64,000 nt of DNA from Xanthomonas prunicola (GCF_002846205.1 NZ_PHKV01000005.1:310001-374000); one strand, 5' to 3'; shown: positions 19,760 to 32,810, counted from the first letter of the stretch. The notes: generated by a model from the letters alone, not told the origin. A program made the numbers and translations.

Positions 19760-20581
19760 TCACTGCAGCGTGCGCTTCAACCATCCCAACAACTGCGCAT
19801 TGACGAACGCCGGATTTTCCAGCGACGCGATATGCCCTGCATCGGGCACCAGTTCGTAGTCGCAACCGATGACCTCGGCCATCATCCACAACTCCTCCGG
19901 CGGGCGCGGAACGTCGTATTCGCCACCCAACAGGAACGTGTTGGCAGGGTTGAGCGCAGCCAGCGTTTCGAGTCGATCGTCGCGCCCGAAGATCAGCCGC
20001 CCTAGCGGCACGATCGAAGCGCGCAACTGCTCGGGCGACATCGCCGCCAGACGCTGCGCGAACGCCGCCGGCAACGCAGACTGCAGATCGATGTCGGGGC
20101 GGAAAAAGAGCGGCACGATCGCCTCGACCAATGCCGGGGTCACCTGCCCCGCCGCATCGATCGCATCGAGCAATGCGAAGTAGCGCGCTTGCGTCGCCTG
20201 CGATTCGGCACCCATAAAGGTGTCCATCAACACCAGGCTACGCACGCGCTCCGGCGCGCGCATCGCCAACTCCGCGCCCCACATGCCACCCACCGACAGA
20301 CCCACCACTGCACATTGCGGAAGCTCCAGTGCATCCATCAGCGTCAGCATCTGATCGGCCAGATCCCCCACGGTCTGCGTACCCGCCGGCAATGCGTCCG
20401 ATTGCCCATGCCCCCACAACTCGGGAACGATGACCTGGTAATGCTGCGACAGCGCCTGGATCTGCGGCTCCCACATCGCAGCGTCCCAGAGATAACTGTG
20501 ACCAAGCAAAACCGGAAAACCTTGGCCGTGTTGCGTGTAGTGCAACGTCTGACCGGAAATTGTGCAAATGGGCATGGGCAT
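19760..20581 (-). CDS. Alpha/beta hydrolase
   Basis: 273 residues. Single alpha/beta-hydrolase fold with an oxyanion HGXP-like region (LLGHSYLWDAAMW), nucleophile elbow GLSVGG (Ser), and a C-terminal catalytic His in DAGHIASLENP. The family includes esterases, lactonases and haloperoxidase-like enzymes, and the substrate cannot be told. Starts at 20581 and 20575 are both possible; the open frame extends to 20752, but that part overlaps the acnB terminator and is unlikely to be coding. It follows acnB on the same strand, separated by that terminator. Confidence 0.85.
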   Translation of the reverse strand: MPMPICTISGQTLHYTQHGQGFPVLLGHSYLWDAAMWEPQIQALSQHYQVIVPELWGHGQSDALPAGTQTVGDLADQMLTLMDALELPQCAVVGLSVGGMWGAELAMRAPERVRSLVLMDTFMGAESQATQARYFALLDAIDAAGQVTPALVEAIVPLFFRPDIDLQSALPAAFAQRLAAMSPEQLRASIVPLGRLIFGRDDRLETLAALNPANTFLLGGEYDVPRPPEELWMMAEVIGCDYELVPDAGHIASLENPAFVNAQLLGWLKRTLQ

Positions 20582-20710
20582 CAACGGACAGTGGTAGAGC
20601 GGCCGGACTCTAGACCCGTGGACCTCAGATTTTTGTTGCAATGCCACAATCCAGTCAGCTGGTAGTTGCTTTAACGCCCGGCTTCGTGACGACAACACGA
20701 AGCGATTGTC

Positions 20711-20744
20711 CGAAAAGCGAAATGCCCGGCGTGCCGGGCATTTC
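20711..20744 (-). terminator. Rho-independent terminator of acnB
   Basis: GAAATGCCCGGC (20719-20730) and GCCGGGCATTTC (20733-20744) form a perfect 12-bp stem. On the minus strand it is followed by GCTTTTCG. It lies 27 bases past the acnB stop codon. Confidence 0.8.
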
Positions 20745-20770
20745 GGACTCACACAGACCAGCGGCTGAAA

Positions 20771-23362
20771 TCAGGCCGCGACGGTATCGGCCACGTCCTG
20801 GTATTCCTGGATCTGATCGAAGTTCATGTAGCGGTAGATCTGCTCGCCACTGGTCTTGATCACACCCACGTCGGCCATGTACTCGTCCTTGGTCGGGATC
20901 CGGCCCAGACGCGAGCAGATCGCCGCCAGCTCCGCCGAGCCCAGGTACACATTGGTATTGCGACCCAGGCGGTTGGGGAAGTTGCGCGTGGAGGTGGAGA
21001 ACACCGTGGCGCCCTCGCGTGCCTGCGCCTGATTGCCCATGCATAGCGAGCAGCCGGGCATTTCCATGCGCGCACCGGCCGCGCCGAAGGTGCCGTAATG
21101 GCCTTCCTTGGTCAGCTCGGAGGCGTCCATCTTGGTCGGCGGCGCCACCCACAGGCGGGTCGGGATATCGCGCTTGCCTTCCAGCAGCTTGGCGGCGGCA
21201 CGGAAGTGCCCGATGTTGGTCATGCACGAACCGATGAACACTTCGTCGATCGCCGCACCGGCGACCTCGGATAGCGTCTTGACGTCGTCCGGGTCGTTCG
21301 GGCAAGCCACGATCGGCTCGTGGATGTCGGCCAGGTCGATCTCGATGACGGCGGCGTACTCGGCGTCGGCATCGGGCTGCAGCAGTTGCGGATCGGCCAG
21401 CCACTCTTCCATCTTCTTGATGCGGCGGCCCAGCGTGCGCGCATCGGCATAGCCTTCGGCGATCATCCAGCGCAGCAGGGTGATGTTGCTGGTCAGGTAT
21501 TCGATGATCGGTGCCTTGTCCAGGTGCACGGTGCAACCGGCCGCCGAACGTTCGGCCGAGGCGTCGGACAGTTCGAACGCCTGCTCCACCTTCAGGTTCG
21601 GCAAGCCTTCGATTTCCAGGATGCGGCCGGAGAAGATGTTCTTCTTGCCCTGCTTGGCCACGGTCAACAGACCATCCTTGATCGCGTACAGCGGAATCGC
21701 GTTGACCAGGTCGCGCAGGGTCACGCCCGGCTGCATCTCACCCTTGAAGCGCACCAGCACGCTCTCGGGCATGTCCAGCGGCATCACACCGGTGGCGGCG
21801 GCGAAGGCCACCAGGCCGGAGCCGGCCGGGAACGAGATGCCGATCGGGAAACGGGTATGCGAGTCGCCGCCGGTGCCGACGGTGTCGGGCAGCAGCATGC
21901 GATTGAGCCAGCTGTGGATCACGCCATCGCCCGGACGCAGCGACACGCCGCCACGGGTGGAGATGAATTCCGGCAGGGTGTGGTGGGTCTTGACGTCCAC
22001 CGGCTTCGGGTAGGCGGCGGTGTGGCAGAACGACTGCATCACCAGGTCGGCCGAGAAGCCCAGGCAGGCCAGGTCCTTGAGCTCGTCGCGGGTCATCGGG
22101 CCGGTGGTGTCCTGCGAGCCCACCGAGGTCATCTTCGGCTCGCAATACGTGCCCGGGCGCATGCCCTGGCCTTCCGGCAAGCCGCAGGCGCGGCCGACCA
22201 TCTTCTGCGCCAGCGAGAAGCCCTTGCCGGTGTCCGGCGGGTCCATCGGCAGGCGGAACAGGTCCGAGGCCGGCAGGCCCAGGAACTCGCGCGCCTTGGC
22301 GGTCAGGCCGCGGCCGACGATCAACGGAATGCGGCCACCGGCGCGCACCTCGTCGAACAGCACGTCCGACTTCATCGCGAACTCGGCGATCACCTGCCCG
22401 TTCTTCAGCGCCTTGCCGTCGTACGGACGCAACTCGACCACATCGCCGTGCTCCATCTGCGATACGTCCAGCTCGATCGGCAAGGCGCCTGCGTCTTCCA
22501 TGGTGTTGTAGAAGATCGGGGCGATCTTGCTGCCCAGGCACACGCCGCCGAAGCGCTTGTTGGGAATGAACGGAATGTCTTCGCCGGTCCACCACAGCAC
22601 CGAGTTGGTCGCCGACTTGCGCGAGGAACCGGTACCGACCACGTCGCCCACATAGGCGACCAGGTGGCCCTTGTCCTTGAGATCGGCAATGGCCTGGATC
22701 GGGCCGCGCTTGCCGTCTTCTTCCGGCTCGAACGCCGCGCCGTCGCGCTTGTTCTTCAGCATCGCCAGCGCGTGCAGCGGGATATCCGGGCGGGTGGTGG
22801 CATCCGGAGCCGGCGACAGGTCGTCGGTATTGGTCTCACCCGGCACCTTGAACACGCTGACGGTCATGCTCTGCGGCACTTCCGGCTTGCTGGTGAACCA
22901 CTCGGCATCGGCCCAGCTCTGCAGCACGGCCTTGGCGTGCGCATTGCCGGCTTCGGCCTTTTCCTGCACGTCGTGGAAGGCATCGAACACCAGCAAGGTG
23001 TGCTTGAGCGCTTCGGCGGCGGTGGCGCCCAGCTCGGCGTTGTCGAGCAGGTCGATCAGCGGCTGGATGTTGTAGCCACCCAGCATGGTGCCGAGCAGCT
23101 CGGTTGCACGCGTGGGGCTGATCAGTGCGGTGTTCTCGGTGCCGAAGGCCACCGCAGCCAGGTACGAAGCCTTGACCTTGGCGGCGTCATCGACGCCGGC
23201 CGGCACGCGCTGGCTGAGCAGCTCGACCAGGAATTCTTCTTCGCCCGCCGGCGGAGCCTTCAACAGCTCAATGACCTCGGCGGTCTGCTGCGCGGTCAGC
23301 GGCAGCGGCGGGATACCGAGCGCGGCGCGCTCTGCAACGTGGTGGCGATAGGCTTCCAACAT
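20771..23362 (-). CDS. acnB: Aconitate hydratase B
   Basis: 863 residues, the usual AcnB length. It interconverts citrate and isocitrate in the TCA cycle, and AcnB proteins also hydrate 2-methylaconitate. It has the N-terminal HEAT-like domain of AcnB ([20 protein letters not shown]), the swivel domain, and Fe-S ligand motifs [10 protein letters not shown] and [10 protein letters not shown]. The open frame reaches 23515, but ATG 23362 gives the conserved N-terminus. A VapBC-like pair ends 65 bases upstream on the same strand, so read-through transcription is possible. Confidence 0.97.
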   Translation of the reverse strand: MLEAYRHHVAERAALGIPPLPLTAQQTAEVIELLKAPPAGEEEFLVELLSQRVPAGVDDAAKVKASYLAAVAFGTENTALISPTRATELLGTMLGGYNIQPLIDLLDNAELGATAAEALKHTLLVFDAFHDVQEKAEAGNAHAKAVLQSWADAEWFTSKPEVPQSMTVSVFKVPGETNTDDLSPAPDATTRPDIPLHALAMLKNKRDGAAFEPEEDGKRGPIQAIADLKDKGHLVAYVGDVVGTGSSRKSATNSVLWWTGEDIPFIPNKRFGGVCLGSKIAPIFYNTMEDAGALPIELDVSQMEHGDVVELRPYDGKALKNGQVIAEFAMKSDVLFDEVRAGGRIPLIVGRGLTAKAREFLGLPASDLFRLPMDPPDTGKGFSLAQKMVGRACGLPEGQGMRPGTYCEPKMTSVGSQDTTGPMTRDELKDLACLGFSADLVMQSFCHTAAYPKPVDVKTHHTLPEFISTRGGVSLRPGDGVIHSWLNRMLLPDTVGTGGDSHTRFPIGISFPAGSGLVAFAAATGVMPLDMPESVLVRFKGEMQPGVTLRDLVNAIPLYAIKDGLLTVAKQGKKNIFSGRILEIEGLPNLKVEQAFELSDASAERSAAGCTVHLDKAPIIEYLTSNITLLRWMIAEGYADARTLGRRIKKMEEWLADPQLLQPDADAEYAAVIEIDLADIHEPIVACPNDPDDVKTLSEVAGAAIDEVFIGSCMTNIGHFRAAAKLLEGKRDIPTRLWVAPPTKMDASELTKEGHYGTFGAAGARMEMPGCSLCMGNQAQAREGATVFSTSTRNFPNRLGRNTNVYLGSAELAAICSRLGRIPTKDEYMADVGVIKTSGEQIYRYMNFDQIQEYQDVADTVAA

Positions 23363-23427
23363 GCGGGTTCTCCAAAAAGGACAGCAGTGAATGTGTAAAA
23401 GGTCAGGCGTGGATCGGAAGACGTGGA

Positions 23428-23838
23428 TCAGGCAACGGGCTTGGGGACGGTGATCTTCAAGCCCTTGAAGTAGTCGCGGAAGAAGCCCTCGTCGCGGGTG
23501 ATCAACCCATCGCACTGAAGCATCGCGTGGGCGCCGATCAGAAAATCCGCCACCACCCGCTCGCGCTTGCCGCCGCGTGCGCGGAAGCGCTTGTTCATAT
23601 GGCCGGCGCGCACCGCCGCCGCTTCCTGGGTGGCTTCGTAACGCACCCCGATCGAGGCCAGGGTTTCCATCAGGTCGACCTGGGTGTCGAGCATGGCCAG
23701 CACTTCGGCCACCACCGCATCGCAGACCACCACTTCGTCGCGGGCCAGCGCATCGCCGATGCAGATCTCCGACACCTCGCCATACACCGGGTCGCCGATG
23801 AGGATGTCCAGCAACACCGAGGAATCCAGGGCGATCAT
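23428..23838 (-). CDS. vapC: PIN-domain toxin, VapC-like
   Basis: 136 residues. PIN-domain ribonuclease with the N-terminal acidic residue in [13 protein letters not shown] (Asp5) and a C-terminal acidic cluster region ([23 protein letters not shown]). VapC toxins cleave tRNA or rRNA when freed from the antitoxin. Its start overlaps the antitoxin stop by four bases (ATGA), the usual order and coupling in vapBC modules. Target RNA unknown. Confidence 0.88.
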   Translation of the reverse strand: MIALDSSVLLDILIGDPVYGEVSEICIGDALARDEVVVCDAVVAEVLAMLDTQVDLMETLASIGVRYEATQEAAAVRAGHMNKRFRARGGKRERVVADFLIGAHAMLQCDGLITRDEGFFRDYFKGLKITVPKPVA

Positions 23839-24083
23839 GGGTCGAACGGATCCCCGGGCGCGCGGCCGCGAATGGCGCGCATGGCCTCGTCGGTGCTGGT
23901 CAGGCCATCGACCAGCTTGAACTTGCCGCGCACCTTGCGCAGCGCCTCGCTGACATCTTTGCGCAAGATGATGCGGCCACCATCGAGTTCGATCTTGAGG
24001 GTGGTGCCCTTGGTCAGGCCCAGGGCATCGCGCACGGCCTTGGGCAGCGTGATCTGTCCGCGTTCGGCAACGGTGGCTTCCAT
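23835..24083 (-). CDS. vapB: AbrB/MazE-type antitoxin, VapB-like
   Basis: 82 residues. The N-terminal SpoVT/AbrB swapped-hairpin DNA-binding domain ([21 protein letters not shown]) is followed by a C-terminal tail that would bind the toxin ([16 protein letters not shown]). ATG 24083 is preferred to ATG 24089 because CTGGAG lies seven bases before it. Autorepression is expected from the family; a possible operator with repeated GTACG/CGTAC half sites lies directly upstream. Confidence 0.87.
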   Translation of the reverse strand: MEATVAERGQITLPKAVRDALGLTKGTTLKIELDGGRIILRKDVSEALRKVRGKFKLVDGLTSTDEAMRAIRGRAPGDPFDP

Positions 24084-24099
24084 GAGCATGCTCCAGAAA

Positions 24100-24136
24100 G
24101 TATGTACGCATGATACGTACTTGCGCGATCGTACTC
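24100..24136 (-). promoter_or_regulatory. Possible operator of the vapBC pair
   Basis: The region upstream of the antitoxin start contains GTACG (24104-24108) and CGTAC (24116-24120) as an inverted pair, with another CGTAC about 10 bases further on. AbrB-type antitoxins bind such imperfect palindromes. This is based on inspection only. Confidence 0.3.
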
Positions 24137-24230
24137 AAGCCGGCAGATCGACCTTGACACACCGTGCGTACACACTGAATCGCTCAGAATGGACCCCTAC
24201 CTAAAGCCTTCGACGCCATAGGAGTGATAC

Positions 24231-26999
<2,769 letters not shown>

Positions 27000-27319
27000 C
27001 CACGGCGTTTGGGCCCTGGGGCCCAGAGATGTCACGCAACTCCCGCCGCTCGGCGGGAGTTGCGTTTCCGGCATCACACGACGTGGCGAGCAAACTTTGG
27101 TGAATCGCTGCCAGGTGGTTGGGAATCGCGTGCATCGCACTTCAACAACGCATGCCCACTGCCACACCAGCACCAGACCTCGGCATCCCCTCAGGGCGGG
27201 GCGCTGCGCACCTGGTCGATGCTCCTGCATCCCAGGCGTGTGTGTTGGGTCGAGTATCGGCCACGCCATGTGACCATGGGCGGCACTTACAATCGAGGCG
27301 TTGCAGCCGAGCAACGCCT
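27000..27319. other. Intergenic region after acnA
   Basis: Holds the acnA terminator (27034-27065), preceded by a small GGGCCC/GGGCCC hairpin at about 27010-27024. The remaining 250 bases, up to the end of the convergent broken lipoprotein gene, show nothing recognisable. Confidence 0.5.
27034..27065 (+). terminator. Terminator hairpin of acnA
   Basis: ACGCAACTCCCGCC (27034-27047) and GGCGGGAGTTGCGT (27052-27065) form a perfect 14-bp stem with a 4-base loop, followed by TTCC. It is 35 bases after the acnA stop codon. Confidence 0.75.
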
Positions 27320-27769
27320 TCACCGCCCTGCCAGCGCCCATTGCGCGTGATAGAGCCGCCAGCCGCTGCCTTGCAATCGCCAACCGGTGGTGACCTGGTA
27401 GGTCTGCGCCTGATCGGGCACCCAGCGGCCATTGCTGCCAGTCAACAGCGCCGTGAAGCGCACCGTGGCAGTGTCGCCGCGCAGCGCTACGTCGACCGGC
27501 CCCATGGTCACGCCGATCTGTTGGCTGCCCAGCATCTGCACCTGCATCCAGCGCCGTCACCCGGCTGCGTCCAGCCCGTTTTCACCGACAAAGTCCTCGG
27601 CTACCGGCGCCATCGCATCGTCGATCTCGCGTGCCTCGATGGCCTGATGCATCTGCTCCAGCGTTGCGCGCAGCCGTTGTTCCGGCGCGGCACGCGTGCA
27701 CCCGAGCAACACCAGCAAGCAAAACCCCACCCACGTCACACGCGAGCGCACTTGAATGCTGCTCTGCAT
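27320..27769 (-). pseudogene. Lipoprotein with NTF2/SnoaL-like domain, interrupted by an in-frame TGA
   Basis: From ATG 27769 a lipoprotein signal peptide is encoded (TWVGFCLLVLLGC; lipobox LLGC), then a helical segment up to GENGLDAAG. There a TGA at 27557-27559 (codon 71) stops the frame. Directly after it, in the same frame, translation would continue RRWMQVQMLGSQQIGV and end naturally at 27320. That second half (VDVALRGDTATVRFTALLTG, YQVTTGWRLQGSGW) is the beta-sheet part of an NTF2-like fold. No frameshift separates the halves, so a single nonsense change is the simplest reading. Readthrough, a sequencing error or two separate short genes are alternatives. Confidence 0.72.
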
Positions 27770-27866
27770 CACGCTTCGCCTTTTCCATCCATGACGGTAT
27801 GCTGCCAGCTGTTGTAACGCCGTGGAACACACTGCGGCGCGTCAAGAACACCCTGGAGGGGGGCAG

Positions 27867-29549
27867 ATGAATCAGGCACGTCCTTGGTTGCAAAGTTATC
27901 CGGCCGGCGTTGCCGCCGACATCGATCTTGAGCAGTTCCGCACGGTGGCCGAGGTCTTCGCCACGTCGGTAAAACGCTTTGCCGACCGGCCTGCGTATCA
28001 CAGCTTCGGCAAGACCATCACCTACCGCGAAGCGGATCAACTGGTCGAGCAATTCGCCGCCTACCTGCTTGGCGAACTGCAGTTGAAGAAGGGCGACCGC
28101 GTCGCCTTGATGATGCCCAACTGCCTGCAATATCCAATCGCGACCTTCGGCGTACTGCGTGCCGGCCTGACCGTGGTCAACGTCAATCCGCTCTATACCC
28201 CGCGCGAACTCAAGCATCAGTTGATCGACTCCGGCGCCAGCGTGCTGGTGGTCATCGATAACTTCGGCACCACCGTGCAGCAGGTCATTGCCGACACGCC
28301 AGTCAAGCAAGTCATCACCACCGGCCTGGGCGACATGCTCGGCTTCCCGAAGGCGGCGGCGGTCAACTTCGTGGTCAAGTACGTCAAGAAATTGGTGCCG
28401 GATTACCGCATCAACGGCGCGATCCGCTTCCGCGACGCGCTGGCGCTGGGCCGCAAGCATCGCGTGCCGACGCTGCAGATCGAGCCCGACGACATCGCCT
28501 TCTTGCAGTACACCGGCGGCACCACCGGCGTGGCCAAGGGCGCGATGCTGACCCACCGCAACCTGGTCGCCAACATGCAGCAGGCGCACCAGTGGCTTGC
28601 CGGCACCGGCAAGCTGGAAGAAGGCAACGAGGTGGTGATCACCGCGCTGCCGCTGTACCACATCTTCGCGTTGACCGCGAACGGCCTGGTCTTCATGAAA
28701 ATCGGCGGCTGCAATCATCTGATCAGCAACCCGCGCGACATGCCCGGCTTCGTCAAGGAACTGAAGAAGACCCGCTTCACCGCGTTCACCGGCGTCAACA
28801 CGCTGTTCAATGGCCTGCTCAACACGCCTGGCTTCGATCAGGTGGATTTCTCCTCGCTCAAGATGACTCTGGGCGGCGGCATGGCCGTGCAACGCTCGGT
28901 CGCCGAGCGCTGGAAGAAGGTCACCGGCCTGACCTTGGTCGAAGCCTACGGCCTGACCGAAACCTCGCCGGCCGCGTGCATCAACCCGATGGACCTGAAG
29001 GACTACAACGGCTCGATCGGCCTGCCGATTCCGTCCACCGATGCCTGCATCAAGGACGACGCCGGCGCAGAACTGCCGCTCGGCGAAATTGGCGAGCTGT
29101 GCATCAGGGGCCCGCAGGTGATGAAGGGCTATTGGAAGAAGCCCGAAGAAACCACCAAGGTCATGGATGCCGAAGGCTGGCTGCATACCGGCGACATCGC
29201 GCGGATGGACGCACAGGGCTTCGTCTACATCGTCGATCGCAAGAAGGACATGATTCTGGTGTCCGGCTTCAACGTGTACCCCAACGAGATCGAGGACGTG
29301 ATCGCCGAAATGCCCGGCGTGCTGGAAGTGGCAGCCGTCGGTATGCCGGATGAGAAATCCGGTGAGATCGTCAAGGCAGTCATCGTGAAGAAGGATCCGG
29401 CCCTGACCGCTGATGATGTGAAGGCGCATTGCCGCGCCAACCTCACCGGCTACAAGCAGCCGCGCGTGATCGAATTCCGCAAAGAGTTGCCCAAGACCAA
29501 CGTCGGCAAGATCCTGCGCCGCGAATTGCGGGACGCGCCGAAAACGTAA
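27867..29549 (+). CDS. rpfB: Long-chain acyl-CoA ligase RpfB
   Basis: 560 residues. An AMP-forming fatty acyl-CoA synthetase of the FadD type, with the P-loop YTGGTTGVAKGA at about 214-225, the YGLTETSP motif and the C-terminal LVSGFNVYPNEIED and GKILRRELRD. In Xanthomonas it activates free fatty acids and contributes to turnover of DSF signals. ATG 27867 follows GGAGGGGGG at good spacing; the frame is open 15 codons further but without a ribosome site. It is followed by a hairpin and then rpfF on the same strand. Confidence 0.95.
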   Translation: MNQARPWLQSYPAGVAADIDLEQFRTVAEVFATSVKRFADRPAYHSFGKTITYREADQLVEQFAAYLLGELQLKKGDRVALMMPNCLQYPIATFGVLRAGLTVVNVNPLYTPRELKHQLIDSGASVLVVIDNFGTTVQQVIADTPVKQVITTGLGDMLGFPKAAAVNFVVKYVKKLVPDYRINGAIRFRDALALGRKHRVPTLQIEPDDIAFLQYTGGTTGVAKGAMLTHRNLVANMQQAHQWLAGTGKLEEGNEVVITALPLYHIFALTANGLVFMKIGGCNHLISNPRDMPGFVKELKKTRFTAFTGVNTLFNGLLNTPGFDQVDFSSLKMTLGGGMAVQRSVAERWKKVTGLTLVEAYGLTETSPAACINPMDLKDYNGSIGLPIPSTDACIKDDAGAELPLGEIGELCIRGPQVMKGYWKKPEETTKVMDAEGWLHTGDIARMDAQGFVYIVDRKKDMILVSGFNVYPNEIEDVIAEMPGVLEVAAVGMPDEKSGEIVKAVIVKKDPALTADDVKAHCRANLTGYKQPRVIEFRKELPKTNVGKILRRELRDAPKT

Positions 29550-29589
29550 TACCGGCTATACCGCAGATCCAATCGTTCAGTATTCAGCG

Positions 29590-29629
29590 ACGCCCGCAAT
29601 GCCACAAGGCCTTGCGGGCGTTCGCTTTT
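29590..29629 (+). terminator. Terminator-like hairpin between rpfB and rpfF
   Basis: ACGCCCGCAA (29590-29599) and TTGCGGGCGT (29612-29621) form a 10-bp stem with a 12-base loop, followed by TCGCTTTT. It implies that rpfF needs its own promoter in 29630-29724, with only partial read-through from rpfB. Confidence 0.7.
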
Positions 29630-29724
29630 ACACGCATAGAATCCAGGGTCGGCGCACGCTCACGCGTTCAACCTCATCTCCGTCCGAAAGGCGGCCGGCC
29701 GGACGGTCATCACGGAGAACCACC

Positions 29725-30594
29725 ATGTCTGCAGTTCAACCCTTCATTCGCACCAACATTGGCTCGAGCCTCCGCATCATTGAAGAACCGCAGCGTGACG
29801 TGTACTGGATCCATATGCATGCCGACCTCGCCGCCAACCCGGGGCGCGCCTGCTTTTCGACGCGCCTGGTCGACGACATTACCGGCTATCAGACCAACTT
29901 GGGGCAGCGCCTGACCAACGCCGGCGTGCTGGCACCGCACGTGGTACTGGCGTCCGACAGTGACGTGTTCAACCTGGGCGGCGATCTGGCCTTGTTCTGC
30001 CAGCTCATTCGCGAAGGCGACCGTGCTCGACTGCTTGATTACGCCCAACGCTGTGTACGCGGCGTGCATGCATTCCATGTCGGCCTCGGCGCGCGTGCGC
30101 ACAGCATCGCCCTGGTGCAGGGCAATGCGCTCGGCGGTGGGTTCGAAGCGGCGTTGAGCTGCCACACCATCATCGCCGAGGAAGGCGTGATGATGGGCTT
30201 GCCCGAAGTGTTGTTCGACCTGTTCCCGGGGATGGGCGCCTACTCTTTCATGTGCCAGCGCGTCAGTGCGCAACTGGCGCAAAAGATCATGCTCGAAGGC
30301 AATCTGTACTCCGCCGAGGAGTTGCTTGGCATGGGATTGATCGATCGCGTGGTGCCGCGCGGCCAGGGCGTCGCCGCAGTCGAACAGGTGATCCGCGAAA
30401 GCAAGCGCACACCACATGCCTGGGCGGCGATGCAGCAGGTGCGCGAAATGACCACGGCGGTACCGCTAGAGGAGATGATGCGCATCACCGAAATCTGGGT
30501 CGATACGGCGATGCAGTTAGGCGAGAAGTCGTTGCGTACCATGGACCGCCTGGTCCGTGCGCAATCGCGTCGCTCCGGGCTCGACGCCAGCTGA
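29725..30594 (+). CDS. rpfF: DSF synthase RpfF (crotonase family)
   Basis: 289 residues, identical in length to known RpfF. It makes the diffusible signal factor cis-11-methyl-2-dodecenoic acid from acyl-ACP, by dehydration plus thioesterase action. The two catalytic glutamates are visible at Glu141 (ALGGGFEAAL) and Glu161 (GLPEVLFDLFPGMGAY). ATG 29725 follows ACGGAGAACC. It converges with rpfC, the stop codons being 11 bases apart with no room for a bidirectional terminator. Confidence 0.98.
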   Translation: MSAVQPFIRTNIGSSLRIIEEPQRDVYWIHMHADLAANPGRACFSTRLVDDITGYQTNLGQRLTNAGVLAPHVVLASDSDVFNLGGDLALFCQLIREGDRARLLDYAQRCVRGVHAFHVGLGARAHSIALVQGNALGGGFEAALSCHTIIAEEGVMMGLPEVLFDLFPGMGAYSFMCQRVSAQLAQKIMLEGNLYSAEELLGMGLIDRVVPRGQGVAAVEQVIRESKRTPHAWAAMQQVREMTTAVPLEEMMRITEIWVDTAMQLGEKSLRTMDRLVRAQSRRSGLDAS

Positions 30595-30605
30595 TGTGCG
30601 GCGGG

Positions 30606-32786
30606 CTATTCACTACTCCGGGGGGAGCGCTCGTCGTCCTTGACGCCTTGCAGGCGCGCGTCGAGTGCATCCCTTCCGGCCTGCAGCTGCTCGCGTAACG
30701 CCGACAGCCGTTGTCGCCAGTCGGCCTGCAGTTGCCAGTCGGCCATGCGCATCAGCTCGCCGCCACTGCTGGCCAGCTGGGCCAGGCCCAGATTGCTGGC
30801 AACGCCACGCAATGCGTGGGCGCTCTCGCGTAGCTGCTCCCAATCCGAGCGGGTGCCATCGCGTTCGATCGCACCGACACAATTGTGTGCATCATCCAGA
30901 CATTGCCGAATGAACTGACGTTCGAATCCTTCACCCATGCCCAACGCGGCAAGTTCGTCCAACACGCTGGCGTCGAGCACGCCCTCGAAACTGGTCGGTG
31001 CCTGCGCAACGGGGGCGGGCGTGGCCAGTGGACGGGTGCTGACCGCCAGCTCGGCCACCGTGTCGAGCAACTTGGCCGCCACCACGGGCTTGGCCAGAAA
31101 CGCACGCGCACCGGCCTGCTCGCACGCGCGTATCGCCTCCGGTGTGACATCGGCGCTAAGCACCACCACCGGGGCATAGCGCATGCCGCTGGCCTGCATC
31201 ACTCGCAGCTGCTTGAGCATGTCCAGTCCACTCATGCCTGGCATGTGTAGATCCACGATGACCGCATCGAAGTCCTCGTCGGCCATCGCGTCCAGTACCT
31301 GCTCGGCACCGTTGACGCACATCACCCTGTGCCCGGCCTTCTCCAGCAATCGCTGCAACACCATGCGATTGGCCTCATGGTCGTCCGCCACCAGCATGCG
31401 CATGCTGCGCACGCGCGCGCGATGACGCAGAAACGGGTTGGAGAAGGCAATGACGTTGGAGGCTTCCAGCTCGTCGGGAGTCTCCAGCAGGGCCCCCACC
31501 GGCTTACGCGTCGGGGCGGCCTTCTCCAGTACGCCGATCTGCAGCTGCAGCTCGAACCAGAACACGCTGCCGCCGGAAGGATTGGGTAGAAAGCCAATCA
31601 CGCCGCCCATCGCCTCGACCAGCCCCTTGGCGATCGTGGTGCCCAGGCCGGTGCCTTCATAGCGGCGCGACAAACCCACGTCCGCCTGCTCGAACGCCTC
31701 GAACAAGCGCGGACGCATGTCCATCGGCACGCCGATGCCGCTGTCCTCGACATCGAAACGTAGCCGCACCGTCTCATTGCCATTGCCCGAGACGCGCGCG
31801 ACCCGCAGCAGCACATGGCCGTGCTCGGTGAATTTGACCGCATTGCCCAGCAAGTTGAGCAATACCTGGCGCAGATGGCCGGTGTCGCCCTTGAGCAGGT
31901 CCGGCACGTCGACGGCAACGTCGGTGCCGTAATCCAGTCCGCGCGCCTTGGCCTGGGGCTGCAGGATCATGTTGACCGAGTCGATCAGATCGCGCAGCGA
32001 GAAATCGCGGCGATCGATACGGATCTTGCCCGCCTCGATCGCGGAAATATCGAGCACTTCCTCCACCAGCGACAGCAGGCTGCGCGCCGAGGCCTGGATG
32101 GTATTCAGGCATTCCTTCTGCTCTGCATCCAGACGCGTGGTGGCCAGCACTTCGGTCATGCCCGACAACCCGTTCAACGGCGTGCGGAACTCGTGACTCA
32201 TATTGGCCAGGAATCGGCTTTTGGCCTGGTTGGCATGCCGCGCCTCGCGGACCGCGCGCGTCATCGCACGCAACAACGAGTCGAAGTACAGCGGCACCGC
32301 GATCAACCCCAGCAGCAAGCCCCAACTCAGATAGGGATTGGCCTTCCAGTAAGGCGAGATCAGGATGGCACTGAGAAAACTCAGGCTGGCCATCGCCGTG
32401 GCGGCACGGAGATAGTTACTGCCGTAGCGCAAGCCATTGCCGATGGTCACCCACATGCACACCGCGTACAACGGCGACGCCGGTTCGCCCTGAATTGCCA
32501 TGATGGCGCCGGTGCAGGTGTAATCGAGCAGCATGCCGATCAGACGCCGCGTGTGTGACACCTGCGGCCGTAGCAGGATCGCCACCATGAGCGCCAGCGA
32601 CACCACCAGCTCGCCGACCAGGATCAACCAGGTGGCCATCAAGGTGTCGCCGTGGGTGTGCTGATAGCGCCAGCCCAGGTACGAAATAAACAGCGTGGTG
32701 ATGATGATACGGATCAGGTTTTGCGCGTGTTCCGTATCCGCCCGCCCTGACAGACGTTGTTTCAACCATGGCAGTGGAGACTTCAT
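30606..32786 (-). CDS. rpfC: Hybrid sensor kinase RpfC
   Basis: 726 residues. The N-terminal membrane sensor has about five hydrophobic segments (residues 25-175). The dimerisation/phosphoacceptor domain has His198 (ANMSHEFRTPLNG), and the ATPase domain carries NAVKFT and VEDSGIGV. The receiver domain has Asp512 (VIVDLHMPGMSG), and the C-terminal HPt domain has His657 (ESAHALRGVASN). All positions match the described protein. It senses DSF, phosphorylates RpfG through the relay, and inhibits RpfF by direct binding. It follows rpfG on the same strand. Confidence 0.98.
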   Translation of the reverse strand: MKSPLPWLKQRLSGRADTEHAQNLIRIIITTLFISYLGWRYQHTHGDTLMATWLILVGELVVSLALMVAILLRPQVSHTRRLIGMLLDYTCTGAIMAIQGEPASPLYAVCMWVTIGNGLRYGSNYLRAATAMASLSFLSAILISPYWKANPYLSWGLLLGLIAVPLYFDSLLRAMTRAVREARHANQAKSRFLANMSHEFRTPLNGLSGMTEVLATTRLDAEQKECLNTIQASARSLLSLVEEVLDISAIEAGKIRIDRRDFSLRDLIDSVNMILQPQAKARGLDYGTDVAVDVPDLLKGDTGHLRQVLLNLLGNAVKFTEHGHVLLRVARVSGNGNETVRLRFDVEDSGIGVPMDMRPRLFEAFEQADVGLSRRYEGTGLGTTIAKGLVEAMGGVIGFLPNPSGGSVFWFELQLQIGVLEKAAPTRKPVGALLETPDELEASNVIAFSNPFLRHRARVRSMRMLVADDHEANRMVLQRLLEKAGHRVMCVNGAEQVLDAMADEDFDAVIVDLHMPGMSGLDMLKQLRVMQASGMRYAPVVVLSADVTPEAIRACEQAGARAFLAKPVVAAKLLDTVAELAVSTRPLATPAPVAQAPTSFEGVLDASVLDELAALGMGEGFERQFIRQCLDDAHNCVGAIERDGTRSDWEQLRESAHALRGVASNLGLAQLASSGGELMRMADWQLQADWRQRLSALREQLQAGRDALDARLQGVKDDERSPRSSE

Positions 32787-32810
32787 AGACGCCTCAGACG
32801 CGCGCTCGCG

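Noticed and set aside
19760..20752. Longer N-terminus for the hydrolase up to 20752
   Set aside because: It would place the acnB terminator stem inside the coding sequence, and the added residues show no family similarity; the starts at 20581 and 20575 give the expected first strand.
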